Shown one piece after another: positions 55,764 through 64,000 of a stretch of DNA of 64,000 bases. The notes under the pieces are model-generated. The model was not told the DNA's origin, ran no database searches, and saw nothing but the letters and a program-made list of their open reading frames with translations. How positions within the stretch are numbered: position 1 is the stretch's first letter; every line of letters starts with the position of its first letter. Made by a program: the position numbers and the translations under genes. Source of the DNA: Salisediminibacterium halotolerans. GTDB taxonomy: Bacteria > Bacillota > Bacilli > Bacillales > Salisediminibacteriaceae. The stretch lies in contig NZ_RKQQ01000007.1 of assembly GCF_003814815.1 (NCBI RefSeq), positions 1-64,000 on the forward strand. Direction: 5' to 3'.

Positions 55764-57380
55764 ATGTCAGATCAACAGCTTATTCGCGGTACAATGATAT
55801 TATCAGCAGGCATTTTTATGACGAAAATGCTCGGGCTTATTTACATCTTCCCCTTTCAGGCGATTGTCGGTCTTGAAGGGCTGGCTTTATATACATACGG
55901 ATACACCCCTTATACGGTGCTGTTAAGTTTAGCGACACTGGGTGTGCCTTTGGCAGTGTCCAAATTTGTCTCGAAATATAACGCGTTGGGTGATTACAGA
56001 ACGGGACAGCGGCTGTTAAAATCCGGTTTGGTTGTCATGAGCGCGACGGGTTTTTTCGCTTTTATGGTGCTGTTTTTACTAGCGCCGCTTATCGCCGGAC
56101 ATGTGCTTGATCCCGACAGTCTCGACGGCAATACGGTTGATGATGCGGTCTTTACGATCCGGATGGTGAGTGTTGCATTGCTGGTTGTGCCGGTGATGGC
56201 AATCATCCGCGGTTATTTTCAAGGACATCAGTCGATGGGACCGACGGCTCTGTCACAAGTTGTCGAGCAAATTGTCCGGATTGCTTTTATTCTTGTATTG
56301 ACCTACTTAATTATCGAAGTGTTTAACGGTGATTTAGGCACAGCGGTCGGGTTTGCAACATTCGGAGCTTTTGTCGGCGCACTCGGCGGACTCGCTGTGC
56401 TGCTTGCTTATTGGTACCGGCGCAAACGTGCTCTTGATCAGCAGGCGGCCGAATCCGCTGAAGATTTTCAAATTCCGCTTCCGGCGATGTATAAGGAACT
56501 CTTTCGTTATGCGATTCCGATTTCGTTTGTCGGTTTGGCGATTCCGCTTTATCAAACGGTGGATTTGCTGACATTCAATCCTGCAATGCTTGATATCGGC
56601 TACACGTTGGAACAGGCGGAAAAGTATTATGCAGCGTTTACTCAGGCATCGCATAAATTGATTATGATCCCTGTCTCCGTTGCAACAGCGATGTCGTTAA
56701 CGATTTTGCCGACAATTACGAATGCGTATATAAACGAGGATAATGAGCGTTTGCACCGGACGATCACACAGGCGTATCAAATCATTTTCTTTTTAAGTAT
56801 TCCAGCTGCTGTCGGTCTTGCTGTTTTAGCAGATCCGATTTATACGACGTTATTTTCAGCGGAAGATGTTGATGTCGGCGGCTATATTTTAACGCGTTAC
56901 GCGCCGGTTGCCGTTGCTTTCAGTGTGTTCGCCGTAACCGCTTCGCTCTTGCAAGGAATCAACAGACAAATGTACGCGGTGATTGCTTTAAGCATCGGTG
57001 TGTTATTTAAACTGCTAACGAACCAGCTGTTTATTGGATGGTTTGACGCGACGGGAGCAGTGCTGTCTACCGGCGGAGGATATGTGCTTGCGATTGCTGT
57101 TAATATGTACGCGATCGGCAAATTCGCCGCTTATGACTATGCGGTGATTTGGAAGCGCCTGCTGCTCATAACAGGATTTTCTGCAGTAATGGGTGCGACA
57201 GTGGCTTATATTTATGCCGGTCTTACACGGTGGCTCTCGATTTATGTCTGGACGGAATCCGTGATGATTTTAGTGATCACAGTCGGAAGCGGGCTCGTCG
57301 TTTATGTTTATTTAAGCTATCGTTCCGGTTTAGCGGGAATGGTATTAGGCGAGCGTTTTCCGGGATTGAAAAAAGAGTAA
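55764..57380 (+). CDS. ytgP: MATE/MurJ-like flippase-family membrane protein (YtgP)
   Basis: 538 residues with about 14 membrane helices of the MviN/polysaccharide-transport (MOP) superfamily: RGTMILSAGIFMTKMLGLIY at the start, IIRGYFQGHQSMGPTALSQVVEQIVR typical of MurJ and SpoVB relatives. YtgP homologues (for example in Streptococcus) flip lipid II. ATG 55764 follows ACGGAG; the longer upstream frame is not supported. Confidence 0.88.
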   Translation: MSDQQLIRGTMILSAGIFMTKMLGLIYIFPFQAIVGLEGLALYTYGYTPYTVLLSLATLGVPLAVSKFVSKYNALGDYRTGQRLLKSGLVVMSATGFFAFMVLFLLAPLIAGHVLDPDSLDGNTVDDAVFTIRMVSVALLVVPVMAIIRGYFQGHQSMGPTALSQVVEQIVRIAFILVLTYLIIEVFNGDLGTAVGFATFGAFVGALGGLAVLLAYWYRRKRALDQQAAESAEDFQIPLPAMYKELFRYAIPISFVGLAIPLYQTVDLLTFNPAMLDIGYTLEQAEKYYAAFTQASHKLIMIPVSVATAMSLTILPTITNAYINEDNERLHRTITQAYQIIFFLSIPAAVGLAVLADPIYTTLFSAEDVDVGGYILTRYAPVAVAFSVFAVTASLLQGINRQMYAVIALSIGVLFKLLTNQLFIGWFDATGAVLSTGGGYVLAIAVNMYAIGKFAAYDYAVIWKRLLLITGFSAVMGATVAYIYAGLTRWLSIYVWTESVMILVITVGSGLVVYVYLSYRSGLAGMVLGERFPGLKKE

Positions 57381-57382
57381 AT

Positions 57383-57432
57383 AAAAAGACTGATTCGCGT
57401 CATTTGCTTAATGACAATGAATCAGTCTTTTT
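57383..57432. terminator. Terminator between ytgP and the HxlR gene
   Basis: Stem AAAAAGACTGATTC/GAATCAGTCTTTTT with an inner GTCATT/AATGAC helix; symmetrical A/T tails. Confidence 0.92.
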
Positions 57433-57457
57433 CTAATCGCGGTTTGCTGCCTAGATG

Positions 57458-57775
57458 TTATTCGTTTATCCATTGTTCCGCCCAATGTTGGATTTCATTA
57501 AGCGCCGGCTCTAAAGACTTTCCTTTTTCCGTCAGCTCATATTCGATTCTTACCGGTGTTTCAGGGTAAACGCGGCGTTGAACGATCCCGGCATCTTCCA
57601 GCTGTTTCAGCCGGTCCACAAGCATTTTGTCGCTCATAGCGGGAATGTTCACAGATAAATGTCGAAAACGCGCTGCTCCGTGCTCAAGCAGCACGCGGAT
57701 GATCAGCCCGTTCCAGCGTTGACCGAGGAGCTGAAAAGCGGATTCGAATTTGGGGCACAAATCGATTTTTGTCAT
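57458..57775 (-). CDS. HxlR-family transcriptional regulator
   Basis: 105 residues, a single MarR-like winged helix of the HxlR type: KFESAFQLLGQRWNGLIIRVLL, LSDKMLVDRLKQLEDAGIVQRR for the recognition helix, YELTEKGKSL at the end. One Cys near the N-terminus (DLCPKFE) is at the position used for redox sensing in some HxlR proteins. Divergent from wrbA, which it probably controls; B. subtilis YtcD is similar. Confidence 0.9.
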   Translation of the reverse strand: MTKIDLCPKFESAFQLLGQRWNGLIIRVLLEHGAARFRHLSVNIPAMSDKMLVDRLKQLEDAGIVQRRVYPETPVRIEYELTEKGKSLEPALNEIQHWAEQWINE

Positions 57776-57844
57776 TTGTGATCACTCCTAATCTTTACGT
57801 AATCTCATTGTATCATATGAAACAGCAATAAAGCACACTAATAG

Positions 57845-57875
57845 AGTGTTACTAACTAAAAATAAGTGGTTTACT
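57845..57875. promoter_or_regulatory. Direct repeat between the HxlR gene and wrbA
   Basis: AGTGTTACT (57845-57853) and AGTGGTTTACT (57865-57875), about two helical turns apart, in the short divergent intergenic region. Possible operator for the HxlR regulator. Confidence 0.35.
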
Positions 57876-57931
57876 GTTTGTTTGTAAAGGATATGGGAAC
57901 TGTGAAAGAAAAATTCGGAGGATTGATTGAA

Positions 57932-58552
57932 ATGACAAAGATTTTGATTCCTTTTTACAGTTCTTACGGTCATGTTCATGAATTAGCGAAAGCAGTCGCC
58001 GCCGGTGTTTCGATGGTGGAAGGAGCGGAAGCACGGACAGTTAAAATTGAGGAATTTGACGTGACAAAACAAGCGATGTCCGGCCAAGAAGCATACGTAA
58101 AGGCACAAGAAGAAATGGCTAATCTTCCGACAGCGACGCATGATGATTTGCGCTGGGCCGACGGAATCATTTGGGGAATTCCGACGCGCTACGGCACGAT
58201 GCCGGCGCAAATAAAACAGTTTTTGGATTCTGCCGGAAGCTTGTGGATGAACGGAGAGCTGGAAGGAAAAGCGACCGGTATCTTTACAAGCACAGGTTCG
58301 ATTCACGGCGGTCAGGAGACAACCGCCATCACATCACTCGTTACGATGCTGCACTTCGGGATGATTTATGTCGGTCTGCCGTACGGATCAAACCCTGAAC
58401 AATTAACAACAGACGGCATCGGCGGTTCGCCTTATGCCGCATCAACGGTAGCTGCGCCTGACGGGAGCAATCAGCCGGATGAACGGGAATTAACGATGGC
58501 TAAACGGTTAGGAACGAGAGTGGCTGAGGTGGCGAAGAAATTAAATCAATAA
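57932..58552 (+). CDS. wrbA: NAD(P)H:quinone oxidoreductase, WrbA type
   Basis: 206-residue flavodoxin-like FMN enzyme: PFYSSYGHVHELAKAVAAGV for FMN phosphate, IIWGIPTRYGTMPAQIKQFLD, and FTSTGSIHGGQETT. WrbA makes two-electron quinone reductions, limiting semiquinone and oxidative stress. ATG 57932 follows CGGAGGA; a longer frame upstream lies in the control region. Confidence 0.93.
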   Translation: MTKILIPFYSSYGHVHELAKAVAAGVSMVEGAEARTVKIEEFDVTKQAMSGQEAYVKAQEEMANLPTATHDDLRWADGIIWGIPTRYGTMPAQIKQFLDSAGSLWMNGELEGKATGIFTSTGSIHGGQETTAITSLVTMLHFGMIYVGLPYGSNPEQLTTDGIGGSPYAASTVAAPDGSNQPDERELTMAKRLGTRVAEVAKKLNQ

Positions 58553-58560
58553 TCGAGCGA

Positions 58561-58592
58561 AACCGGAAGAGGGCGCCTCTTCCGGTTTTTTT
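58561..58592 (+). terminator. Terminator of wrbA
   Basis: Stem AACCGGAAGAGG/CCTCTTCCGGTT with GCG loop and seven Ts. Confidence 0.93.
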
Positions 58593-58683
58593 GCTTTTAT
58601 TAATGTCCTGCAATATGCCCTTTTAGTCAGGTAGGCAGTTTGCTATAATTGAGAAACTAATGAATTTCCGGAGGTGGAGATTT

Positions 58684-59874
58684 TTGGAAGGTTCGGAAAA
58701 GCGCAAATTATACATCGATTGGTATTTACTAACGGCCATCGCTGTCCTCTCCATATTCGGGTTGATAATGATATACAGCGCCAGTTATGTGCGCGGGTAT
58801 GAACAATTCGGGAATATGACACATTTTTTTGACAGACAGTTAATCTGGCTTTTTCTGTCGACGCTGATGCTGATATTTTTTATGTTTTTTCCATATCGGC
58901 ATTACAGTAAAATGATTAAATTCATTTTAATCGGTTCTTTTGCGATGCTCGTGTTGGTCTTAATGCCGGGCATTGGGTATGAAGTCAATCACGCTACACG
59001 CTGGGTGACGGTCGGCGGTTTTCAAATTCAGCCGTCGGAATTCGTAAAAATATCAATGATCATTTATATCGCCTATGTTTATTCAAGGAAGCAAGCGTAC
59101 ATAGATAAATTCGTTTCCGGGCTTCTTCCTCCGCTGATCATTGTCGTATTGATGTTTGCGCTTATTTTGATGCAACCGGATTTAGGGACGGCCACGTCAA
59201 TTGTATTGGTAGCCGGGATGCTCGCTTTTTGTTCCGGTGCACGATTTTTTCATATCTTTTCGCTCGGCGGTTTAGCAGGGTATGCAATTTATCATTATGC
59301 CACGAGCGCTCCTTACAGAATGAATCGGATTACAGGTCACATGAATCCTTTTGAGATGGAAGCTGACCACGGTTATCAGCTCGTTCAGTCCTATATTGCG
59401 ATCGCACACGGCGGTATGAGCGGAGCAGGGATCGGGCAAAGCGTGCAAAAACTTTTTTATTTGCCTGAAGCGCACACAGATTTTATTCTGGCGATCGTCA
59501 GTGAAGAGTTAGGCGTGATCGGGATCGGATTTGTTTTTTTGTTAATCAGCGTGATTATTTTCAGAGGGATTCTAGTCGGAATGCGCTGCCGTGACGCTTT
59601 TGGCAGCCTTCTGGCTTATGGAATTGTGTTTCAATTGGCGATTCAAATCGTTTTTAATGCCGGGGCAGTCAACGGGCTTCTACCGATTACCGGTATTCCG
59701 TTTCCGTTTTTAAGTTACGGCGGTTCATCAATTATGGTAACCTTTATCTCGATGGGAATATTAATCAATATCTCAAGGCGTACCGAAAAGGATCGTCAAG
59801 AACGACGCGGGGAAACTGAATCCGTCCCTGTATATGAAAATGAAAACCGCTCATTTTATGCCGGTTCAAAATGA
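58684..59874 (+). CDS. SEDS-family peptidoglycan polymerase (FtsW/SpoVE-like)
   Basis: 396 residues with about ten membrane helices. Seen: ATRWVTVGGFQIQPSEFVKI, QPDLGTATSIVL, GYQLVQSYIAIAHGG and GIPFPFLSYGGSSI, all SEDS signatures; GYQLVQSYIAI is nearer FtsW/SpoVE than RodA. It would polymerise glycan strands with a class B PBP. TTG 58684 was chosen because GGAGGTGG lies 7 nt upstream; the ATG at 58660 sits before that site. Followed 33 nt later by a second SEDS gene. Confidence 0.87.
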   Translation: MEGSEKRKLYIDWYLLTAIAVLSIFGLIMIYSASYVRGYEQFGNMTHFFDRQLIWLFLSTLMLIFFMFFPYRHYSKMIKFILIGSFAMLVLVLMPGIGYEVNHATRWVTVGGFQIQPSEFVKISMIIYIAYVYSRKQAYIDKFVSGLLPPLIIVVLMFALILMQPDLGTATSIVLVAGMLAFCSGARFFHIFSLGGLAGYAIYHYATSAPYRMNRITGHMNPFEMEADHGYQLVQSYIAIAHGGMSGAGIGQSVQKLFYLPEAHTDFILAIVSEELGVIGIGFVFLLISVIIFRGILVGMRCRDAFGSLLAYGIVFQLAIQIVFNAGAVNGLLPITGIPFPFLSYGGSSIMVTFISMGILINISRRTEKDRQERRGETESVPVYENENRSFYAGSK

Positions 59875-59907
59875 ACTGATTGATTATAAGGAATGGATGG
59901 ATGAACA

Positions 59908-61077
59908 ATGCAAGAACGCAAAACCCCGTTTCAGCAGTTAGATTTTTCGTTGTTGTTTTATTTATTCGTACTGATGTGTTTCAGTCTTATCGCGATACAC
60001 AGCGCCGGTGCCGCAGGGCAATATGAAGGAAATTTCGTTCAGCTGCAAATCATTTGGTTTGCAATTGGAACGATTTTAATGCTCAGTGCAATGGTGATCG
60101 ATTATGAATTATTTAAAAACTTATCATTGCCGTTATATATCATCGGCATGGTGCTTTTATTGCTCGTGCACTTTTTTGGGATAGAAGTAAACGGCGCGCA
60201 GCGCTGGATAGATATTCCCGGACTAGGGCGTTTCCAACCGTCGGAATTTGTGAAAATCTTTGTGATTATCACTTTAGCGCATTACGTTTTTCACTTGGCA
60301 AAAACCCCGAGGGAAAAAACGTTTAAATCGGATATTTTCGTCGTTGGAAAAATTCTTGCGATCGGGCTGCCTCCGTTCGGACTAATTTTAATTCAGCCGG
60401 ATTTAGGGACAGCGATGGTTATTGCTGTCGTCATTTTCATCATGATTTTGATGTCAGGAGTTACTTACAGGATGATCAGTTTGATTATCGGGCTGTTTGT
60501 TTCATTTGTCGCTTTGCTTGTGTGGCTTCATAACAACTTTTTTGCGTTTTTTACGCAATACGTTATCCAGCCTCACCAACTGACGAGAATTTATGCGTGG
60601 CTGGACCCGAATGCAAATATCGGCGCTGAAGGTTATCAGCTTTTTCATGCCATGCAGGGGATCGGTTCCGGACAGCTGTACGGGACAGGATTCACCGAAG
60701 GAGTGAAAACTGCAAGCGGGAATATTCCTGAGCTTCATACGGACTTTATCTTTACGGTGATTGGCGAAGAATTCGGGTTTGTCGGAGCGACTGTGCTGCT
60801 AATTATTTATTTTCTTTTGCTTTATCGGATGATTATCATTGCCTTTACATGTAATAATTCATTCGGAACGTATTTAGTGGCTGGCGTTGTCGGATTAATC
60901 GCTTTTCAAATTTTTCAAAATATCGGGATGACGATCGGGCTGGTACCGATCACCGGGTTAGCGCTGCCGTTTGTCAGTTACGGGGGAAGCGCATTAATTA
61001 CGAATATGCTTGCGGTCGGGATCGTGTTGAATGTTAATATCCGCACGAAAAATTATATGTTTGGCGAAAATGAATAG
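59908..61077 (+). CDS. rodA: SEDS-family peptidoglycan polymerase (RodA-like)
   Basis: 389 residues, about ten membrane helices. GAQRWIDIPGLGRFQPSEFVKI, IQPDLGTAMVI, GYQLFHAMQGIGSGQLYGTGF and GLALPFVSYGGSALITNM fit RodA-type elongation polymerases. The ribosome site AAGGA is modest. Probably in one operon with the upstream SEDS gene and the pseudouridine synthase 18 nt downstream. Confidence 0.87.
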   Translation: MQERKTPFQQLDFSLLFYLFVLMCFSLIAIHSAGAAGQYEGNFVQLQIIWFAIGTILMLSAMVIDYELFKNLSLPLYIIGMVLLLLVHFFGIEVNGAQRWIDIPGLGRFQPSEFVKIFVIITLAHYVFHLAKTPREKTFKSDIFVVGKILAIGLPPFGLILIQPDLGTAMVIAVVIFIMILMSGVTYRMISLIIGLFVSFVALLVWLHNNFFAFFTQYVIQPHQLTRIYAWLDPNANIGAEGYQLFHAMQGIGSGQLYGTGFTEGVKTASGNIPELHTDFIFTVIGEEFGFVGATVLLIIYFLLLYRMIIIAFTCNNSFGTYLVAGVVGLIAFQIFQNIGMTIGLVPITGLALPFVSYGGSALITNMLAVGIVLNVNIRTKNYMFGENE

Positions 61078-61095
61078 TTGGAATGAGGGTGAGCA

Positions 61096-61812
61096 ATGCG
61101 GGCTGATAAATTATTAGCTTCACTCGGTTACGGATCGAGAAAAGACGTTAAAAAATTATTAAAGCAAGGTGCTTTGTCGGTTAACGGGGATATTGTTAAA
61201 GATCCGAAGACTCATGTTGATGAATATGAAGATGAATTTGAAGTGTTTGGCGAGCCTGCAGTCTATCGAAAATACATTTATTTAATGATGAATAAGCCTC
61301 CCGGAGTCATCTCCGCAACAGAAGATGAAACAGAAGAAACGCTCAGTGATTTGTTAGAAGAAGAGGACCGTTTTTTTGAACCTTTTCCCGTCGGCAGACT
61401 TGATAAAGATACGACCGGGCTTGTGCTGATGACAAACGATGGCAAATGGGCGCACAGGCTGATGTCGCCTAATCGGCATGTCGATAAAATTTACCGCGTT
61501 CATTTGGCTCATCCTGTCGGTGAAAAAGAAGCAGAAGCTTGCCATAAAGGCTTGACTCTGGATGACGGGTACGTGACGAAACCGGCCGACCTGGATTTAT
61601 TCGGCAAAGAAGAAGCGGACGTTGTTCATCTGACGATCCGGGAAGGGAAGTATCATCAAGTTAAACGCATGTTTGCCGCGCTTGGAAATCATGTCGAAAG
61701 GCTGAAACGCGAGAAAATCGGCGATGTTCAACTTGATCCGGAACTTGAGCCCGGCATGTACAGAGAATTGACTGAAGAAGAGCGCTCGCTCTTATCTGGG
61801 GAAAACGATTAG
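61096..61812 (+). CDS. RsuA-family rRNA pseudouridine synthase
   Basis: 238 residues: N-terminal S4 RNA-binding domain (about 1-55) and pseudouridine synthase domain with catalytic Asp in GRLDKDTTGLVLMTND (about residue 99) and HQVKRMFAALGNHV. Size and order match RsuA, which modifies U516 of 16S rRNA (B. subtilis YtzG). GAGGGTGAGC precedes the ATG. Confidence 0.9.
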   Translation: MRADKLLASLGYGSRKDVKKLLKQGALSVNGDIVKDPKTHVDEYEDEFEVFGEPAVYRKYIYLMMNKPPGVISATEDETEETLSDLLEEEDRFFEPFPVGRLDKDTTGLVLMTNDGKWAHRLMSPNRHVDKIYRVHLAHPVGEKEAEACHKGLTLDDGYVTKPADLDLFGKEEADVVHLTIREGKYHQVKRMFAALGNHVERLKREKIGDVQLDPELEPGMYRELTEEERSLLSGEND

Positions 61813-61814
61813 AC

Positions 61815-61852
61815 AGAGAAGCTGCCGCTGTTGACCGGCAGCTTCTCTTTAT
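61815..61852 (+). terminator. Terminator after the rsuA-like gene
   Basis: Stem AGAGAAGCTGCCG/CGGCAGCTTCTCT with T-run. Confidence 0.92.
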
Positions 61853-61956
61853 AATGTAAAAGTTTAAGCAGCAATCATTCCAATTTTAGAGATGTAAGCG
61901 TATAATTTTGGATTGCAAAGCATCACTGATCTGTTTAATAGACGGAGGATTCATAT

Positions 61957-63120
61957 ATGACGGAACGGCGCATGTTTTTTAATATGAAATTATTTTTCTT
62001 TTTTGCTTATTTTGGCTTCGGCGGTTTATTTCCGCTCCTAAGTGTTTATTTACAGGAGGATATCGGTTTGCGCGGTTCGCAAATCGGTGTGATAACGTCG
62101 ATCGGACCGATTGTAATGATCCTTATTCAACCGCTGTGGGGGATGGCGAGCGATGTGACAAAAAAGCCGCGAATACTGTTGACTGTTTCAGCTGTCGGTG
62201 CTGGTTTGACAGGGTTTTCTTACTTATTTGCTGAGCAGTATGCGTTGCTCGTTGCGATTGCAGCCGGAGTCGCAGTTTTTCAAAGCGCAATCATTCCGCT
62301 GTCTGACAGCATGGCAATGTATTATGTACAGCAAAAAGGCGGGGATTACGGATCGATTCGAATGTGGGGAGCAGCGGGATTTGCCTTATCGGTTTGGCTG
62401 ATGGGCAACTTATCAGACCGATTCGGACTTGAAGTTATTTTCTTCGGTTTTGCTTTCGTATTGTTTTTAAGTGCTTGGTTTGCTTCGGGAATGCCCGGGG
62501 AAACGAGTAAGCAAAAGGTCGACTTACGCGGAGGCCTGAAAAAGCTGGTCAAAATTCCGCAATTTAACGTATTTTTGCTCGTCACTTTTTTAGTCTTTGG
62601 GCCGATAATGGCCAATAACTTTTATTTTGGTCTTTTTATTCAGTTTGCCGGCGGCTCGCTGGCCGGCGTCGGCTTCGCGTTTTTGCTTGCAGCGGGGAGC
62701 GAGGTTCCGTTTATGCGTTTAGCCGGTTCGTGGATTCGGAAACGGGGAATTCTCGTTATTCTTCTCGCAGCCGCGTCAGCATCCGGCGTGCGCTGGCTCT
62801 TTTATGCAACCGGACCTGAACCGACCTGGATATATTGGACAACAGTCATTCAAGGTTTCAGCATTGGGTTATTCGTTCCGGCAGCGCTTCAGTATGTCGC
62901 GGATTTAGCGCCTAGAGATGTTAAAGCAACAGCCGTATCGATTTATTCGGCGGTCGGCAATGGTCTTGGTGCTTGGTTTTTCAGTATGACGGCCGGAATG
63001 ATTATGGAATGGTTTAGTATTTTGTCTGTCTATTTGTTTTACGGAGTTATGACACTGACAGGTGCCGCGCTGACTTTCGGCTTATTGAGCGTGCATAAAA
63101 AATCCGTGCAAACGGCATGA
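61957..63120 (+). CDS. MFS transporter (nucleoside/HcaT-like)
   Basis: 387 residues with 12 predicted helices. FFAYFGFGGLFPLLSVYLQE at the start and GGDYGSIRMWGAAGFALSVW near 135 are characteristic of the MFS_1-like group that includes HcaT and nucleoside permeases. Substrate unknown. ACGGAGGA precedes the ATG. Not part of the upstream operon, since a strong terminator intervenes. Confidence 0.88.
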   Translation: MTERRMFFNMKLFFFFAYFGFGGLFPLLSVYLQEDIGLRGSQIGVITSIGPIVMILIQPLWGMASDVTKKPRILLTVSAVGAGLTGFSYLFAEQYALLVAIAAGVAVFQSAIIPLSDSMAMYYVQQKGGDYGSIRMWGAAGFALSVWLMGNLSDRFGLEVIFFGFAFVLFLSAWFASGMPGETSKQKVDLRGGLKKLVKIPQFNVFLLVTFLVFGPIMANNFYFGLFIQFAGGSLAGVGFAFLLAAGSEVPFMRLAGSWIRKRGILVILLAAASASGVRWLFYATGPEPTWIYWTTVIQGFSIGLFVPAALQYVADLAPRDVKATAVSIYSAVGNGLGAWFFSMTAGMIMEWFSILSVYLFYGVMTLTGAALTFGLLSVHKKSVQTA

Positions 63121-63129
63121 TAATGAACT

Positions 63130-63150
63130 AAGCGCCCTGAAAGGGCGCTT
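63130..63150. terminator. Hairpin between the MFS gene and cysK
   Basis: Compact stem AAGCGCCCT/AGGGCGCTT with a GAA loop between convergent genes; T-run weak. Confidence 0.65.
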
Positions 63151-63160
63151 AGGCAGCCAA

Positions 63161-64000
63161 TTAAAATTCGAACAGATCAGTCGATAAGTAACGTTCACCT
63201 GTGTCGCAGGTGATCGCTACAACAGCTTGATCAGCAGGCAGCTGTTTTGCCGTCTGCAAAGCCGCAAAACAAGCTGCTCCGGAAGATGGGCCGGCTAGGA
63301 GCCCTTCTTCTTGAGCGAGCCTTCTCGTAATGTCATAAGCATCTTCATCGGAAATACGGTAAATATAATCGTAAACCTCTGTATTTAATATCGGCGGAAC
63401 AAAGCCGGGGCTGGTACCGACAAGTTTATGCGGACCGGGTTTTCCTCCTGATAAGACAGGAGACCCTTTCGGTTCGACAACATGGACAGCTAATTCCGGA
63501 TAATGTTTTTTCAACTCTTCTCCGGTGCCTGTAACCGTTCCGCCAGTTCCGGAAGCTGCGATGAATGCGCCGAGCGGCTTGTTGATTTCTTCCATTGCCC
63601 GGATAATTTCTAAAGCGGTCGTTTCACGGTGAGCGTCGGGATTCGCTTTGTTTTCAAATTGCATCGGCACGAAACTGTTCGCGATTTCCTTATGAAGCTC
63701 GTGAGCCTTTTCAATCGCACCAGGCATTTTTTTATCGCCCGGGGTGAGGACCACTTCCGCCCCGTAAGCTTTCAGCAAGTTAATCCGTTCTTTCGACATT
63801 GAATCAGGCATCGTTAAGATCGCTCGGTAATTTTTGGCGGCGCAGACCATCGCTAGACCGATCCCGGTATTTCCGGATGTCGGCTCAATAATGACCGATT
63901 CTGCGTTTAAAAGGCCTGCTTTTTCCGCTTCTTCGATCATATTCGCTGCCGCTCTGTCTTTCACGCTTCCGCTTGGATTCATCGATTCAAGTTTTAAGTA
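63161..64000 (-). CDS. cysK: Cysteine synthase, N-terminus outside the window
   Basis: The frame runs to the end of the window without an upstream start, so roughly 35 N-terminal residues are missing. Seen: KLESMNPSGSVKDRAAANMI with the PLP Lys, the substrate loop EPTSGNTGIGLAMV, ASGTGGTVTGTG binding PLP phosphate, and GLLAGPSSGAA. It makes cysteine from O-acetylserine and sulfide. The internal Met at 63982 is not the true start. Confidence 0.94.
   Translation of the reverse strand, partial: YLKLESMNPSGSVKDRAAANMIEEAEKAGLLNAESVIIEPTSGNTGIGLAMVCAAKNYRAILTMPDSMSKERINLLKAYGAEVVLTPGDKKMPGAIEKAHELHKEIANSFVPMQFENKANPDAHRETTALEIIRAMEEINKPLGAFIAASGTGGTVTGTGEELKKHYPELAVHVVEPKGSPVLSGGKPGPHKLVGTSPGFVPPILNTEVYDYIYRISDEDAYDITRRLAQEEGLLAGPSSGAACFAALQTAKQLPADQAVVAITCDTGERYLSTDLFEF

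Overview
The window is chromosomal DNA of a Bacillaceae bacterium. The gene order closely follows Bacillus subtilis: the yug block (alaR-alaT-yugI-pgi) and the ytk-yto-ytp-ytq block (ytkD, ytmA, pckA, metK, ytoA, ytpA, ytpB, mnmM/ytqB, mnmL/ytqA, leuS). Gram-positive control elements (T-box, SAM-I riboswitch, cre site, CstR sites, a Rex-type palindrome) occur throughout. Many secreted and lipid-anchored proteins are strongly acidic, which suggests a salt-tolerant or haloalkaliphilic member. The exact genus cannot be fixed from sequence alone.

Layout. 1-1453: end of an rRNA operon (5S) and 15 tRNA genes. 1.6-4.1 kb: gapN and a lipoprotein. 4.6-8.1 kb: fixABCX-type electron-transfer flavoprotein operon. 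8.4-12.2 kb: alaR-alaT, yugI, pgi. 12.3-15.3 kb: P2-type cation ATPase and a tiny membrane protein. 15.3-16.1 kb: tRNA-Ala(GGC) and a thioredoxin/peroxiredoxin-like lipoprotein whose catalytic position is an in-frame TGA. 16.3-22.3 kb: FAH-family hydrolase, NSS and DMT transporters, GH65 phosphorylase. 22.3-23.8 kb: CstR persulfide-responsive cluster. 23.8-27.5 kb: fructose operon. 27.5-36.4 kb: HAD hydrolase, YitT, O-acetylhomoserine sulfhydrylase with an extra domain, two unknown exported proteins, chemoreceptor, Usp, polysaccharide deacetylase. 36.5-41.4 kb: fdhE-mobA-moeA-moeA/PBP-tatA, a molybdoenzyme maturation and export operon. 41.5-64 kb: the B. subtilis-like yt block, then membrane flippase, wrbA, two SEDS proteins, a pseudouridine synthase, an MFS transporter and a partial cysK.

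Two things stand out. First, the gene at 15568-16086 looks like a selenoprotein. A single TGA sits exactly at the first position of a CxxC-type motif (TGA-Gln-Leu-Cys), the frame is open on both sides, and a hairpin with a G-rich apical loop lies about 20 nt downstream, as in bacterial SECIS elements. The fdhE/moeA operon fits an organism with formate dehydrogenase, a classic selenoenzyme. Second, a 422-bp non-coding repeat occurs four times (two full-length copies, one internally deleted, one truncated). It has short terminal inverted repeats, and in three copies it is flanked by duplicated Rho-independent terminators of the neighbouring gene: a miniature element that targets terminator hairpins and duplicates the whole hairpin.
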